Part shown: positions 12,031 through 24,099 of the stretch, piece by piece | How the letters are laid out: every line of letters starts with the position of its first letter | How positions within the stretch are numbered: the first letter of the stretch is position 1 | DNA from: Laguncularia racemosa | Taxonomy: Eukaryota; Streptophyta; Magnoliopsida; Myrtales; Combretaceae | Length of the DNA: 64,000 nucleotides | Reading direction: 5' to 3' | NCBI GenBank assembly: GCA_037954665.1 | Contig: JBBMOL010000451.1 | Span: 186,001-250,000 of the forward strand | Translations under genes and position numbers: made by a program | Notes under the pieces: generated by a model | What the model was told of the DNA's origin: nothing | The model's database searches: none | Seen by the model: only the letters and a program-made list of their open reading frames with translations

Positions 12031-14569
12031 CAGAACATGAGTAATTGAGAAGGCAAGTTGAAGAATTGCTTGCAAAGGATGTTATTTGGGGAGAGTTTGA
12101 GTCCATGTACAGTTTCAGCTCCTTTAACTCCTAAGAACGATGGCACCTAGCGCAAGTGTGTGGATAGTCGAGTCATCAATAAAATTAATATCAGGTATCC
12201 TTTTCCTATTCCCTGCTTAGACGATTTACTTGACTAGTTGAGCGGTGTTAAGATATTCTTGAAGCTGAATTTGAAAAGTGGATATCACTGGATTCGTATT
12301 ATAGTTAGTGATGATTGGAAGACAACCTTCTAGACACAAGAGGGTTTATATGAGCTGGTTATGCCATTTGGATTGTCTAATGCACCTAGCACATTTATGA
12401 GAGTGATGAATCAAGTTACGAGGCCATTCATTGGCAAGAGTGTTACCGTATACTTTGACGATATACTAATTTATAATGTTGATCCAGAGTAGCATCTCAA
12501 CCGCTCAGGGGATGTTCTTAAAGTGTTGCATAGGGAAAATTTCTATGCTTCCTTAAAGAAGTGTGTTTTCATGACCAATGAGTACTTTTTGTTGGTTACA
12601 TAATTTCTACTGATGGTTTATAGGTTGATAAATCTAAAGTGGAAGCAGTTAGGTAGTGACCTAGACCTACGATACTAACTAAAGTTTGAAGCTTCCATGG
12701 CCTAGCATCATTTTATAGGCGATTCATATCCCATTTTAGTAGTATTATGGCTCCCATCAATGACTGTATGAAGGATGGGAAATTTTTGTGGACTGACAAA
12801 GCAGAGAGGGCTTTTGAGTAAAATAAAGTGCGTCTTAGTACAGCCCCGATTCTAGTGTTGCCAAGTTTCCATCAGCCTTTTGACTTACGTGTAGATGCCT
12901 CTAAAGTGGGGATTAGAGTTGTTTTGAGCTAGAACAATAGATCGATAGCTTATTTTAGTGAGAAGCTAATAGGGGCCAAGTTGTGATATAGTACATATGA
13001 TGTCAAATTCTATGTTGTGGTATAAGTTGTGAAGCACCGACATCATTATTTGTTTCATAGAGAATCCATCTTATATACTGACGATAAAGCTTTGAAACAC
13101 TTGCAAAATCAGGATAAAGTGTCATCTCGTCATGCTTCATAGGTGGCCTATCTGGAATGTTTCACCTCTATCGTGAAACACAAGAGTGGTGTCACAAATA
13201 GGGTTGCTGATGTACTAAGTAGACGCAAGAGTCTTCTAAGAAAAATGCAAGTGGAGGTACCTAGTTTTAATTCATTTGTTGAGTTACTTAAAGGTGACCC
13301 TTATTTTTCTGTTATTATACCAAGAATTAAAGCTAGTGGCAAAATAAAATATTTGCTACAAGATGGTTTTTTATTCAAGGGTAATTAGCTGTGTATTCTA
13401 GACTATAGCTTAAGGGATCAAATTATTCAAGAACTACATGGTGAGGGTTATGTAGGATAAGACAGGACTTTGCAACTGGTGCATGCATCATATTTTTGGC
13501 TAACTATTCATAAAGAAGTAGAGAAGTATGTGTAGAGGTGTAGAGTTTGCCAAGTGTCCGAGGGAATAGCTCTGAATGTAGGATTATATATGCCAATTCC
13601 CTTAGATTGATATTAGCATAGATTTCGTTCTAGGGTTACCACAAACTTAGCGAGGTAATGACTCCATCTTTATATTAGCAGATAGATTCTCTAAGATGGT
13701 ACATATTATTCCTTGTAAGAAGACCACAAACGTTGTTTGTGTTGCATAGTTGTACTTTAGGGAAGTTTATAGGTTTCATGGATTGCTTGGAACCATTATG
13801 TCTAATAAGGATACAAGATTGCTCAGCCATTTTTAGCGAAGTTTGTGGAAGATGGTCAACACTCAGTGAAATTTTAGTAGTGCCTATTACCTACAAACAG
13901 ATGGGCAAACTAAGGTAGTAAATAGATCCCTAGGAAACTTGTTGAGGAATTTGGCGGGGGAACATATGAAGAGTTGAGATCAAAAGCTGAGCCAGGCAGA
14001 GTTTGCACTTAATCATGCGGTCAACTGTAGTACAAGGTTTAGTCCATTCCAAACGGTTTACTAGGTTGTTCCTGGAAGTCCACTTGATTTGCTACCATTG
14101 CTAAATCAAACCAAGATCCAAAGGAAGGTAGAAGATTTTGCCCATAGCCTGCGAGATATTCATAAAACTGTTTAGAATAATTTACAAAAGGCTGTAGGTA
14201 AATATAAAGAAGTTGTTGATAGAGAAAAGGCGGCCTGTGGAGTTTAATGTAGGAGATTATGTTTGGGTCCTCCTTAATAAGGATAGGTTTTCCACTGGTG
14301 AGTACAACAAACTATTAGCTAGAAAGAATGGGCTTATAGAGATTATAGAGATGATCAACCTGATTGCATACAAATTGAAGCTACCTAACCACATTCAGAC
14401 CGCAGATGTAATTAATGTGAAGCATCATATTCCATACATTGGAGATATTTTAGATGAAGACAATTTGAGGGTGAATTCTGTATACCCTAGGGAGGATGAT
14501 GAGGTAGATGAATTAGTAAACAAGTACATGGCAAAATGGGACAAAAGTGGGTTGGTTGCAATTTCTTGA
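12030..14569 (+). pseudogene. pol: Gypsy pol remnant: RT, RNase H, integrase
   Basis: RT blocks are seen at about 12280-12480, ending in YFDDILIYN (catalytic aspartates kept). RNase H follows (LRVDASKVG near 12890, YTDDKALKHL near 13075), then VKHKSGVTNRVADVLSRR (13165-13230), a degraded integrase core, and an integrase C-terminal open frame 14213-14569 (VEFNVGDYVWVLLNKDRF) that ends inside the 3' LTR. Stops are mainly TAG in place of TGG or CAG. No chromodomain was recognised after the integrase. Confidence 0.85.
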
Positions 14570-15121
14570 TTTTTGGACCTTATTTTGAAGGAAACGGGGA
14601 TAACACAAAGAAGTCAATACCTTTGGTACTGACCTATGCTATTTTTCGAGCAAATTCCTTCGTTTAGTCCCTTAAACAGTCGAATGTGCTATTATTGGTA
14701 ATTTTTAGATTACTTATAACATTTTATAGATACCTTTGTTTTGAGTTTCGTTTGTGGCGTTATATTTGTCTTTTAATCTACTACGTGTCCCTAAGATTTA
14801 GGCATTTCTATTTATGGCAGTTTTTAGGTGTTTCTATTTTTGGAAAATTTTTATACTTTATTTTTGGGAGTTTTATGCCTACTATTATTTGTATACCTTA
14901 GGGCATTGAATAGGAAGAACATTGAATATTATTCAAAATTTGGAGTTGACTTTGCTTTATTTTCTTCCCAAATTTTTTAATTTATATAATTGTCAAATTT
15001 AGATACCAAATATCTAGGAATTTATAGAATTGGTTGATATTTGAATATTACACACCTATATTCACAAAATTAATGATTTATGATAAAATCCTATTTTAAT
15101 CTAATATGTTACGTTGCATTA
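14497..15121 (+). repeat. 3' LTR of the nested Gypsy element
   Basis: Starts TGATGAGG directly after the AGGGAGGA purine tract and ends before GTTAT. The first 73 bases are still coding: the integrase C-terminal frame (14213-14569) runs on for 24 codons into the LTR before its TGA. Confidence 0.88.
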
Positions 15122-15126
15122 GTTAT

Positions 15127-15405
15127 CTAACTTAGATTTATATGTAAAGTCGTTCTGTTCAAACGAACCCATAAGAGCAACACCTTTTGACTTATCTTCT
15201 GAGCTTCTGTTATTGCTCATAATAAATACCTTCTGACTTATCTTCTAAGTAATTAAAAACTATGTAACTTTTCTTCATTTATTCTTTGATCTTTTAACTC
15301 TTAGTCAAATTGTAAATATAACTATTCCTATACACTAAATGAACTTCATTAAAAATGTTTAGTACATTTTGTTATCATCAAAATACTTTAAGAGAAAACA
15401 TAACA
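15127..15405 (-). repeat. 3' LTR of Copia copy 1, inner segment
   Basis: Collinear with 46092-46323 of copy 2. It resumes directly after the second GTTAT (15122-15126) and ends ATAACA at 15405, next to a pyrimidine-rich stretch that is the polypurine tract on the minus strand. Confidence 0.85.
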
Positions 15406-15789
15406 CTCTCCCCATTTTTTTATGATAGCACAAAACCCTTTCTCGTAAAATAAACACAAAAAAATATTAACTACAAATTATTCAGTTTTGTATACTTCAT
15501 AACAATCATTTAACACTCCCATCCTCACTCCTATCTGATAGTTTTATATTATAATTCCCCTCCTTTTCGATATCATCAAGTAATAAAACTCCTCCCTCAA
15601 TTTAATATATAAGATAATCAACATAAAAAAAATATATATCAAAGTCAAGGCGAAGTAGAAAATATATCAAATATTTCATATTTGAACACATTCATCAATG
15701 AACTTGATATAAGTATGTGCATGTACCAATTTTTTATTATCACATATAAGTAAAAAGGATAACAAATACAAATTTCATTTCTAATAAAC

Positions 15790-17195
15790 TCAAAATTTAC
15801 CTTATCTAATAGTTTAGTGAAGATATCAGCTAATTGATTTTCTATTGAAACATATTCAATACTTAATAAAGTGATGTCTAACTTCTATATGCTTAGATCT
15901 AGAATGATGCATTGGATTTTTTGTAAAATTAATTGCGCTAGTATTGTGACATTTTATTGGTATATTCTTAAATACTAAAACATAATCCATCAATTTTTAT
16001 TTTATTCATAATATCTGTATACAACAATCTCCTATGGAAACGTATTCAACTTCAGTAGTAGAAAGAGCAACTGATTTTTGTTTCTTGGAGGACCAAGAAA
16101 TTAACTTGTCCCCTAAAAATTGACAAGTACTAGATGTACTTTTTCTATCAATTTTGCACCCTACATAATCTGCATCAGAATATCCAATTAAATCATAATT
16201 TTTTTTTTTAGAAACCAGATACCTAACCTAGTAGTATGTGCAATGTATTCAAAAATTCTTTTTACTACTGCTAAATGTGTTTCAGTGGAATTACTTTGAA
16301 AATGAGTACACAAACAAACATGGGATAATATGTCAGGACAAGAAGTAATTAAGTATAATAGGGCACTAATTAAACTTCTATAAAGCTTATTATTTACCTT
16401 TTTACCTTCTAAATCAACATCTAACTTGGTTGAGGTTGATATAGGAGTTGTTGCACCTTTCACATTTCCAAAATTAAAATTTTTAAATATTTAAATGGTG
16501 TAGTTTTCTTGATGTACAAGTATACCATCCTCTATTTGCTTTATTTGGAGTCTAAGAAAGAAGTTGAGTTCTCCCATTAGTGACATTTCAAACTTTGGTT
16601 GCATCATCTTAGAAAACATCTTGCAATATTCTTCATTAGTAGAATCAAGCACAATATCATCTACATATATATGTACTACTAGAATATCATTGTCATAATA
16701 TTTTAAGAATAATGTAGTAACCACTTTTCCTCTTTTGAGTCTATTCATAATTGAAAATTGACTAAGTCATTCATAACATACTCTAGCAACCTGTTTTAAT
16801 CCATATAATACCTTTTTAAGTTTGTAAACAAAATTTGTCTTAAACGGATTTTCAAATCCTGGTGGTTGTTCTACATAGACTTCTTCTTTAATATAACCAT
16901 TTAGGAAGGTGCTCTTACCATCCATTGGAAATAGTTTAAAATTCTTTAGACATGCCTAAGATAATAATAAGCTAATTGCCTCTAATCTTGCTACAAGTGC
17001 AGCCTCATCATAATCTGTGCCTTCTTTCTGAGAGTATCATTTTGTAGCTAACTTGGCCTTATTTCTAACAACTTTTCCGTATTCATCTAATTTGTTTTTG
17101 AACACCCATTTAGTTCCTATTATAGATTTATCTTTAGATCTTGATATTAATGACCATACTTGATTTGTAGCATTCAAGGTTTTAGGGCGCTACAA
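15790..17195 (-). pseudogene. pol: Copia pol remnant: reverse transcriptase and RNase H
   Basis: Minus-strand fragments in several frames. From 17190 downward: VWSLISRSKDKSIIGTKWVF (start of RT), a segment with stops, VVHIYVDDIVLDSTNEE (16690-16640, catalytic YVDD intact), FEMSLMGELNFFLRLQIKQ, then LYRSLISALLYLITSCPDIL and the RNase H block YSDADYVGCKID (about 16195-16150), ending near 15800. Several stops and frameshifts make it non-functional. Near 17170-17190 two blocks normally about 20 residues apart are abutted, suggesting a small internal deletion. Confidence 0.85.
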
Positions 17196-19300
17196 AAGTG
17201 TTCCTAGAAGGCAAGCACAAAGCATAGCAAGCACTTAACCGTAACTCGGATGTTGATCGCTCATGATATGCATACATAATTCAACAAATAATTAGAATAC
17301 CAATTCCATTTATCACATTGTTTGGACTTGTTCATATCTTCAAAACGTTTAGTCCCCTTAAATCAAGATGGGGTATTCAATAGTTTGTAAATAGTATTTA
17401 GAAACTTAATTTTCTTTTTCGTTAATTTTTTTTCCTCCTCTTATTTGTTGAAAATGAGTAGAGCTACTGAAAAAGTCGTAGTTCATTTCAATATAGAATA
17501 ATTTTTAGGCATAAAGCAGCAGCAATCTCTGCTTAAAAAGGTTATGCATATGTTTTTGTACTACCTTCTTCGGTTTTAATATTTAATTAGGCAACTTCAA
17601 TTATGCGATAATGTTTTTTAATCTTAACTTTTCTTTAAAATTATCAAAAAAAAAAAAAAAAACAATGGAAAAAGTAAATTTATGCTTTCTTGCATTGTCC
17701 ATCACATTTTTCAAAAAAGCTCACATTTCACCATAAAATGTCGCATTTTCCCAATTTCAATCCAAAGTTATAAAACTAGTCGAAATAAAACGCAATTCTA
17801 TTTCATTCACCGCGACATTGCTTCGGGAAAAATAAAACATTGTTGTAAATTCGTAACTTTGCTTTAAAAACTGTAATCTTGCTTTAAAATTCCTAATTTT
17901 TCTTTAACAATCGCAACTCGACTTCTGAAAAAAGAAAAAAAAAATTGTAACTCTACTTATATTTTGTAGTTCTCCTTAGGATTCTTAATTCCCCTTCTAA
18001 TTTAAAGAAATAAATTCGTAAATCACTTTTTACATTTATTTCAAGAACATGCTATTATAATCATGATTTCCCTTGATCCCATAACATCCTTTTCTAAAGA
18101 AATAATTTATGACATTCCTTTGATTTAGTATTTTTTAGTTTCTTCACAAATCTAGTTTTTTACTCATAATACTTCATAAAGGCGGTAAATAGGTGTCTTT
18201 ATATCTCGGAATTTGTGTTTAAATTTCATAATCTTTTCCTACAATATAATGAAATCTTTTCTTTATTTTCCTTCAAAATTATAAAATCCAGTATAATTCG
18301 TGAATCTCCTTAATATTTCTTAAATCCTCTTAAATATTGTCACATTCCATCGACTTTTTTTTTTAAAAAAAAATTATACAAAAATTTTTATAATTTCATA
18401 ATAAATAACGTAAGTTCCCGCTCGTTTTCCAATAATTTTACTGGTTCTCGTTAGTTATCCTTAAAAAATAAGGTAACTTTTCTTAAAATTCTTGAACCAG
18501 TTAAAATTTTCGTAGTGGTGCTTTAAATCCCAATTCCACATTGCTGGTTAACTAAACATAGGCCCAATCATATCTCGATGGATGGACCTGGTGGAATGCC
18601 ATCTGTCAAAGTTACAAAATGTTGAAATTAATCGTAAATTTAATAACAGATTTGTTTGTAAATTATTTTAAAATTCTTATTTATAATCTACACAACTTTA
18701 AATTTAAAAAATAATGATTTAAAAACGAATCATATAAAATTTCAAAATAAACAATAAAATAAACAGAAATAATGAATTTAGGATAATTAAATAAAAATTC
18801 TAAATAAATATTTATACTCAAAATAATTCATTTAGCTTAATCATAAAATTTTATATTAAAATACTGAAATTACTACCTTAAAATAAATTATCACATGCGA
18901 CGAACAAATCTAAAAAACCTGAAAATTAACTTTGCATTTATAAGACCTCAATAACCGACCTCTATAGTTCATTCCTCAATTTCTCCGTCAGATCAACCAC
19001 CGATCGTTGAGCGAAGGAAAACATGAGAGCGTAAGAGGATAAAAAGAGAAAAAGAAATAGAAAATACTATTGATTATATGTATGACATCCAAATTACAAT
19101 CTAGGACCACTTATGCAATCCTTGAGGTAAGCCTTATAGAACTAAACTGTACTTGTATGAAAAATTTTCAATTTTAAAATTCAAATATAATTTTAGTAAG
19201 AGTTTTAAGTTTAGGAAATAGCAGAAATCATTAGGAATATAAGAGATAAGATGATTTTAAAATGAATAGTAAGTAATAGTGTCATTTTCCTAGTATTTAG
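17196..19300. other. AT-rich DNA with loose periodicity
   Basis: No gene was recognised. Between about 17820 and 18520 short words such as TTGCTTTAAAA, CTTTAACAATC and TCGTAA recur at irregular 20-30 base spacing, like a degenerate tandem repeat. Oligo-A runs occur at 17645-17663 and 18358-18372. Confidence 0.4.
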
Positions 19301-21745
19301 GAAATGAATTTGACCTTTCACAAATACTTGAGGATTACTTTACTCCTTAAAGAAAAATGAGACCTAAGTGAGTGGAAACTCCAAGATATACTTTTTGTTT
19401 GTAATGTAGTATGTAGTATAATTGTGTATTCATGTATATATATTCATTATTGTGAATTTTGCATGAAAATGTTGTGGCCAAGCTCCGTGTGTGGATGAAT
19501 CGGTGAGGGCCATGTGGTGTTGTAAGAATGCATGATTAGTGTGTTCGGTGCATGTTAGTACTGCATATGCAAAGTGATGTCTATTGCATGCTCTGTTTTG
19601 TGCTTGGTAGGTGCCACTAGTTGTAGATCCTGTGCGTGCGTGGGGAGTGATCGTGGGAGCTCTATTACGAGTCTCTCTATGTGTGCATTTGTGTGATGCA
19701 TAGGAGTGTTGTTGTGGTGTTGTCTGTTGTGTGTGCGTACATGTGAGTGTAATGATCAGCTACTAGTCTGATGGCTAGTGTGAGTGTGCTGGATTGTGTG
19801 CAGTATTATCATTTCTTCACTTAAACTAAACACAAATTTGTATTCTATGTTTTTAAGGTTGCATATGAATATTTCTACATTTAATAACTAGAATTTGGGA
19901 TTATACAATATGCTATGTCATGCTTTAGCTAAATATAAATGATCTTCACACATGTAACTGAAGTAAAGCTATCGCTTGCATGTGATCTTAGAGGACCCAT
20001 ATTTATTTGACGAATGTTGACACTATAAGCTTTAAATACATGTAGAGAATTCCAAATGACACTACGATGTAGTTGCTTCTAGAGTATTAGAAGTTGATGT
20101 GGCACTAGCATTTGCCATTACTTCTCACTAGGTACCTATAGGGGACGGAAATTTTCTTTTCTAAAAACTCAAGATGTAGATGCATATAGGATAGTAGAAG
20201 TAATTGATGAAGGTAGAGGGTATGAAATTGGTTAGATAAGATAGTGGATTTGTGTTGTATTTATTTCATGGTATATGGTTTGATAGTAGAGTGGCTATGA
20301 AATCGGTATTTGAAAGGGAGTTGTGTTTGCAGTAGTTGAATAAGATAAGGTAAGGATTGTGTTGTATTTACTTCATGGTATATGATTTTTTTCCCATTTT
20401 TTGTGTTTAATTAAGTGATACAAGAATGATTTGCCCACTAAAAGATATTGGTTATTGCACTAGTTGATTGATTGGATTGGCATTTGTTATGTGGTTTGAT
20501 TTTTTCTTTTTTCTTTTTTTTACTAGCAAGATATTGGTAAGAATACTTTCATCTACCCCTTTCTCATATGTGTTTAATGTGTCAGTTACTTTGGGGTTAG
20601 TGGTGGTGATCTCATTCATTTGTTTATTTATTTATTTTGCTTTTCACTAGGACTTGAATCCTATCAACATAGGCAATGTGTACTAATGGATCGCATGAGT
20701 GTCCAATTTAGTGATTGTAAAAATCTACAGTGTTCGGTATTTTGTTGTTGGTGTATGTTTATACCTTATTTGATCATCTCGAAATAATAAACTAATTATT
20801 ATGACTTAAGTAAAATTCAATATGCATTACACAATATATTGCACTATGATTGAAGGCCATTACTACTACATGACACATAAGAAGTAATTGTGTAGGGATT
20901 ACTGTTTCGCCATCGATGAACCATGTGACTAAGGGGGACTATCACATTTTTTTACAAAATCGAGTATGAGGGTCTTGCATGTCCTTAAGGGTGTGCTCTC
21001 GATGAGTTGAATGACACCGTTGTGTGTTTGGTGTGCTGATTAACACTGGAGATTAAGACTTGTAAGTTTTAAGATATTTAGTAATAAAGAGATAAGATGG
21101 AACATAAGTGGATTAAGATACCTAAGCATTTATGGTAATGAGAATCCCTAACCCAAGGTTAAGGGGGGCTTTAAACCCTAGACTTTAAGCTAGTTGTTAA
21201 AAAGCTACCTACGATGTTGCATTGCATAAGGATGATCATGCATAACATACGATTGAAAACTTGCTTAATTTGTTTGTGCGTGCGTAGTATTAAGAGTATT
21301 GCACTCCCATCTCATTAAGCGATAATAGTTCACTGCCCTATAGATTTTATGATATAGATTGCGACTACGTGAACTTGCCAAGTAAACGCATTACCAAAGT
21401 AAGTAAGTCTCATCATGAAACTACTGGAATGGGGAGTAAGGATTTGAGAAATGAAATAGATTTCTCATGTAAATTATATTAGAAAATTGAATAACCATTT
21501 ATTGTAAATATTTTAATCAAGATTACTAAAATTTCAGCTTGTGGTGTTATGGGACCAAGATCAGGTCTACTTTTAGAAAACTTATTTTATATGTTATGTT
21601 GAATATCGAATAATCTAATTAGAATAGAAGAATGCTAGAGACATTTGATTTTGTTATTTGCAATTGGACAGGTTAGTTTGACATGATGATTAAGACACTT
21701 CGCAGTTGCCTATTTGAGGCTAGGTAACCATGGTAGGTTGTTACA
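19300..21745 (+). repeat. LTR fragment A of a four-copy LTR family
   Basis: Blocks at 20840-21330 align with 38330-38540 plus 44480-44740 (fragment B) and, inverted, with 50160-50650 (LTR C) and the end of LTR D. Shared words include TGCATTGCATA, GAGAGTATTGCACT, ATCCCTAACCC and CCTTAAGGGTGTG. A GT-rich segment (19470-19810) has counterparts in C. The right end is placed at TTGTTACA (21738-21745) by analogy with Gypsy LTR termini. No internal region or partner LTR was identified, so it may be a solo LTR or a truncated copy; borders are approximate. Confidence 0.55.
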
Positions 21746-22606
21746 ATTAGGATACCCTGCGAGCCATGACAAAAGTTCTACTTCAGTTGACTTACCTTTG
21801 CATTGTTAATGATAACTTCGCATGATAAGCACCCTTATAAACTGCTTCAGCTTCCCATTGAATTATAGTTAAAATAAATAAATAAATAAAAATCAAACCC
21901 TTAGCTTCTATTATCACCCAACCTCAACCCTTGAGAAGGCTAATAAACATCTTGACTTGTTCTAACTTATCACTATGGACTAATTTGAAATTAACACGTA
22001 TTTTTTTAACTAATATTACTAGATAATGATAAAAGGATACACAGTTCATATCAAAAGCAAAAAAGCATAATTCATCCACTTAAAGAACGCTAAAATACTA
22101 ATCATATTTTTTAATTTTCCTTTCAAATTATTTAACCATTAACATAATTAAATGATGAAAGGACAACAATTATCAGTTGTTTTATGTATTCAAATATAAT
22201 ATTCTACTTTCATTTGCAGCTAAAGTATGCAAGTAGTCAACTACTTTAAGATGATTTGTCCCATGTAGAACAAGCTGAAGCCACTTTAAATCAATCTAAA
22301 TGGCCGGGGGGGGGGGGGGGGGGGGGGGAGATGGGAGAGAGAGAGAGAGAGAGAATTCCCAATACAACATAAATAATCCTTAAAAGGATGATAAATTTCT
22401 CGACAACATTATTACAATGCTTCGTACTATAGAAATCTTATTACAACAATAGCTTTATTACAATAATGCTATCTTAGATATCTAATGATTTATTCAGCAT
22501 CTTATTAGGAAGCTCATTACTTCCACAACAAAAATAGACAACATTGCTATGGTTATTTTAATGAAATCTAATGTGGACACTCAACCATATTTTAGGATAA
22601 TCTAAT
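21746..22606. other. Spacer with a long poly-G tract and GA microsatellite
   Basis: No gene seen. An uninterrupted run of 23 G (22306-22328) is followed within 6 bases by a GA dinucleotide repeat (22335-22353). Confidence 0.7.
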
Positions 22607-24099
22607 TTAATTGTTGCTGTCATACCAAAACTGCTTTTAGAGATAATCAACATCTTTCTTGTCGACTTGAAAGGCCTTAGCCAAGATGTAATCTGGAATA
22701 GATGGTTTTGATCCAAAGACTACATTAGCAATTGTAGTTATTATAGGAAATTGGCTACTAAAAGTAGAAAACACCACTGCTTTGGTTTACCTACATTGAG
22801 TTGAAAGTGGATGGTTCCAATTAGAAACACAAAAACATCTTTAAGATGCAAGACCTTAGTGATGAAAGTATTGTTCAATTGGTTAGACAAAACAAAACCA
22901 ACATACAATTTACCCTCCAAAACCATTAAGAGCACGGTGCCACGAGGATGGATATGAGGAGGGTTTAGGCCATAGGGAGCATAGTCAATACGAGTTAAAG
23001 AAATGCCAAGTGTATTGAGACTTGGGAGATTCTCAACTGTGACAGAAGTGACATTCAATCCAACTGGGTTGTTGGTATCACGAGGAACTTGCAAACCCCT
23101 AAATAGAAAATCATTTGTAGTTGCCTTTTTCTAGATCTTTACAGGACTTTCCATTCACAAATACTACAATAAAAAAGAAATGTTAATTGAATTGCAATTC
23201 TTACATCTAAAAGACACCAAAAGGTAGAAATTATATAGTTTTTAATCCACATTTATGCCTATTCCTTTATAATGGGAATCTAAGATTTAATTTGAGAATT
23301 GCAAATTTTGACTTTTCTATGGCTAAATTGGTAATTTTAGATGAAATTTAAAAATTTATATCATTAATTTTTTAATTTAGAAGGGTAACAGTGGAAAGCC
23401 ATCTTAATTGTGTTCATCTTTGTTCCTTTACATAACCAAGAGAAATTTCCCTAGTACAAATCTTATTTAAAATAACTTGCAAACATAAAAGAAAAGAAAA
23501 AGAAAAAGAAAAATTAGCTCTATAGGTCAAATATTATGGTAAAAAGACATTGTTTATCACGTCAAACATAATGCAAATATATTTGATGAGATAATTACAA
23601 TAGAGAGGATCGATATTTACATTTAAGTTAAAAGTGATACAAACTGATAACAAATGCTACACCATACATTGTATATAATAAATATACATTTGCCTCAAAT
23701 TTAACTAGATTATAAATATTAAAAGACAGTGTGTATAAAGGATGTATGCATGCCTACTAGTACAAATGAAGGATGTACTTGGAGCAAAGCTAACACAATT
23801 ATGACGTAAAGTTAAAAACATAATTTATAAAAGGCATATGCCATGTGTAAAATTCATTCTCAATTTATACCATTTGAAAATGGATTTCCTCTATTTGCAT
23901 ATGTGATAGTGTTTTTGTGATCGAATGAAATATGCAAAACTAACACAATGCAAAGTGTTGGAAAGAGAATAATATATATACCTCCATCCTAGGGATTATC
24001 GATTGCTACACAAATGTCCTGAAGGGGACTGGGGTCATAAGCTAGGCAAATGTAACATGATGCCAAAGCCAAAAAGATAAGAACTAGAAGGGGCTTCAT
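22607..24099 (-). pseudogene. Germin-like protein pseudogene
   Basis: Same two-exon design as the intact GLP at 30461. Exon 1 is 24099-23982 (signal peptide MKPLLVLIFLALASCYICLA, then YDPSPLQDICVAI), with a TAG at 23991-23989 where the intact gene has a valine codon. Exon 2 starts at 23163 after an 818-bp intron (109 bp in the intact gene) and ends at TAA 22609-22607. Exon 2 has a one-base insertion near 23115 (AAATGATTTT for AAAGATTTT), a one-base deletion near 22785, and an extra TAA near 22637. Between the frameshifts the cupin core is preserved: GLNPPHIHPRGT and GTIHFQLNVG, though a leucine replaces the conserved proline in VFLIGTIHF and a valine replaces the metal-ligand glutamate after HPRGT. 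A TATA-like CTATAAGTGG lies upstream near 24215. Confidence 0.9.

Larger units (their letters stand above)
9514..15126 (+). mobile_element. Complete but decayed Ty3/Gypsy element nested in the Copia LTR
   Basis: The element itself is 9519-15121, flanked by a GTTAT duplication (9514-9518 and 15122-15126). Copy 2 of the host Copia LTR has the uninterrupted site at 46081-46092, which confirms the borders. LTRs are 9519 to about 10120 and 14497-15121. A polypurine tract AGGGAGGA (14489-14496) abuts the 3' LTR. The LTRs differ at many positions and by an indel of about 30 bp, so this is an old insertion. The internal region carries gag, protease, RT, RNase H and integrase remnants with dozens of stops. 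It is not closely similar to the left-edge Gypsy element but shares its gag layout. Confidence 0.9.
8298..17195 (-). mobile_element. SIRE-like Ty1/Copia remnant, copy 1 (3' part), interrupted by a Gypsy element
   Basis: The minus-strand element is represented by its 3' LTR (8298-9518 joined to 15127-15405, about 1.5 kb after removing the insertion), a short 3' untranslated part, and RNase H plus RT (about 15790-17195). The rest of pol, gag and the 5' LTR are missing; homology ends near 17195. Copy 2 (44780-49599) matches it along both the LTR and pol. The long LTR, the PPT-like ATCATCAAAAAGG context seen in copy 2, and RT and RNase H motifs such as VHIYVDD and FEMSLMGELNFF point to the SIRE/Maximus group of Copia. 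Confidence 0.85.

Noticed and set aside
17186..17200. GGGCGCTACA as an LTR terminus
   Set aside because: It abuts Copia RT sequence on the left with no LTR there, and no matching second copy was found.
19470..19810. GT-rich stretch as a possible regulatory or Z-DNA element
   Set aside because: A counterpart in LTR C shows it is part of the repeat family; no independent evidence.
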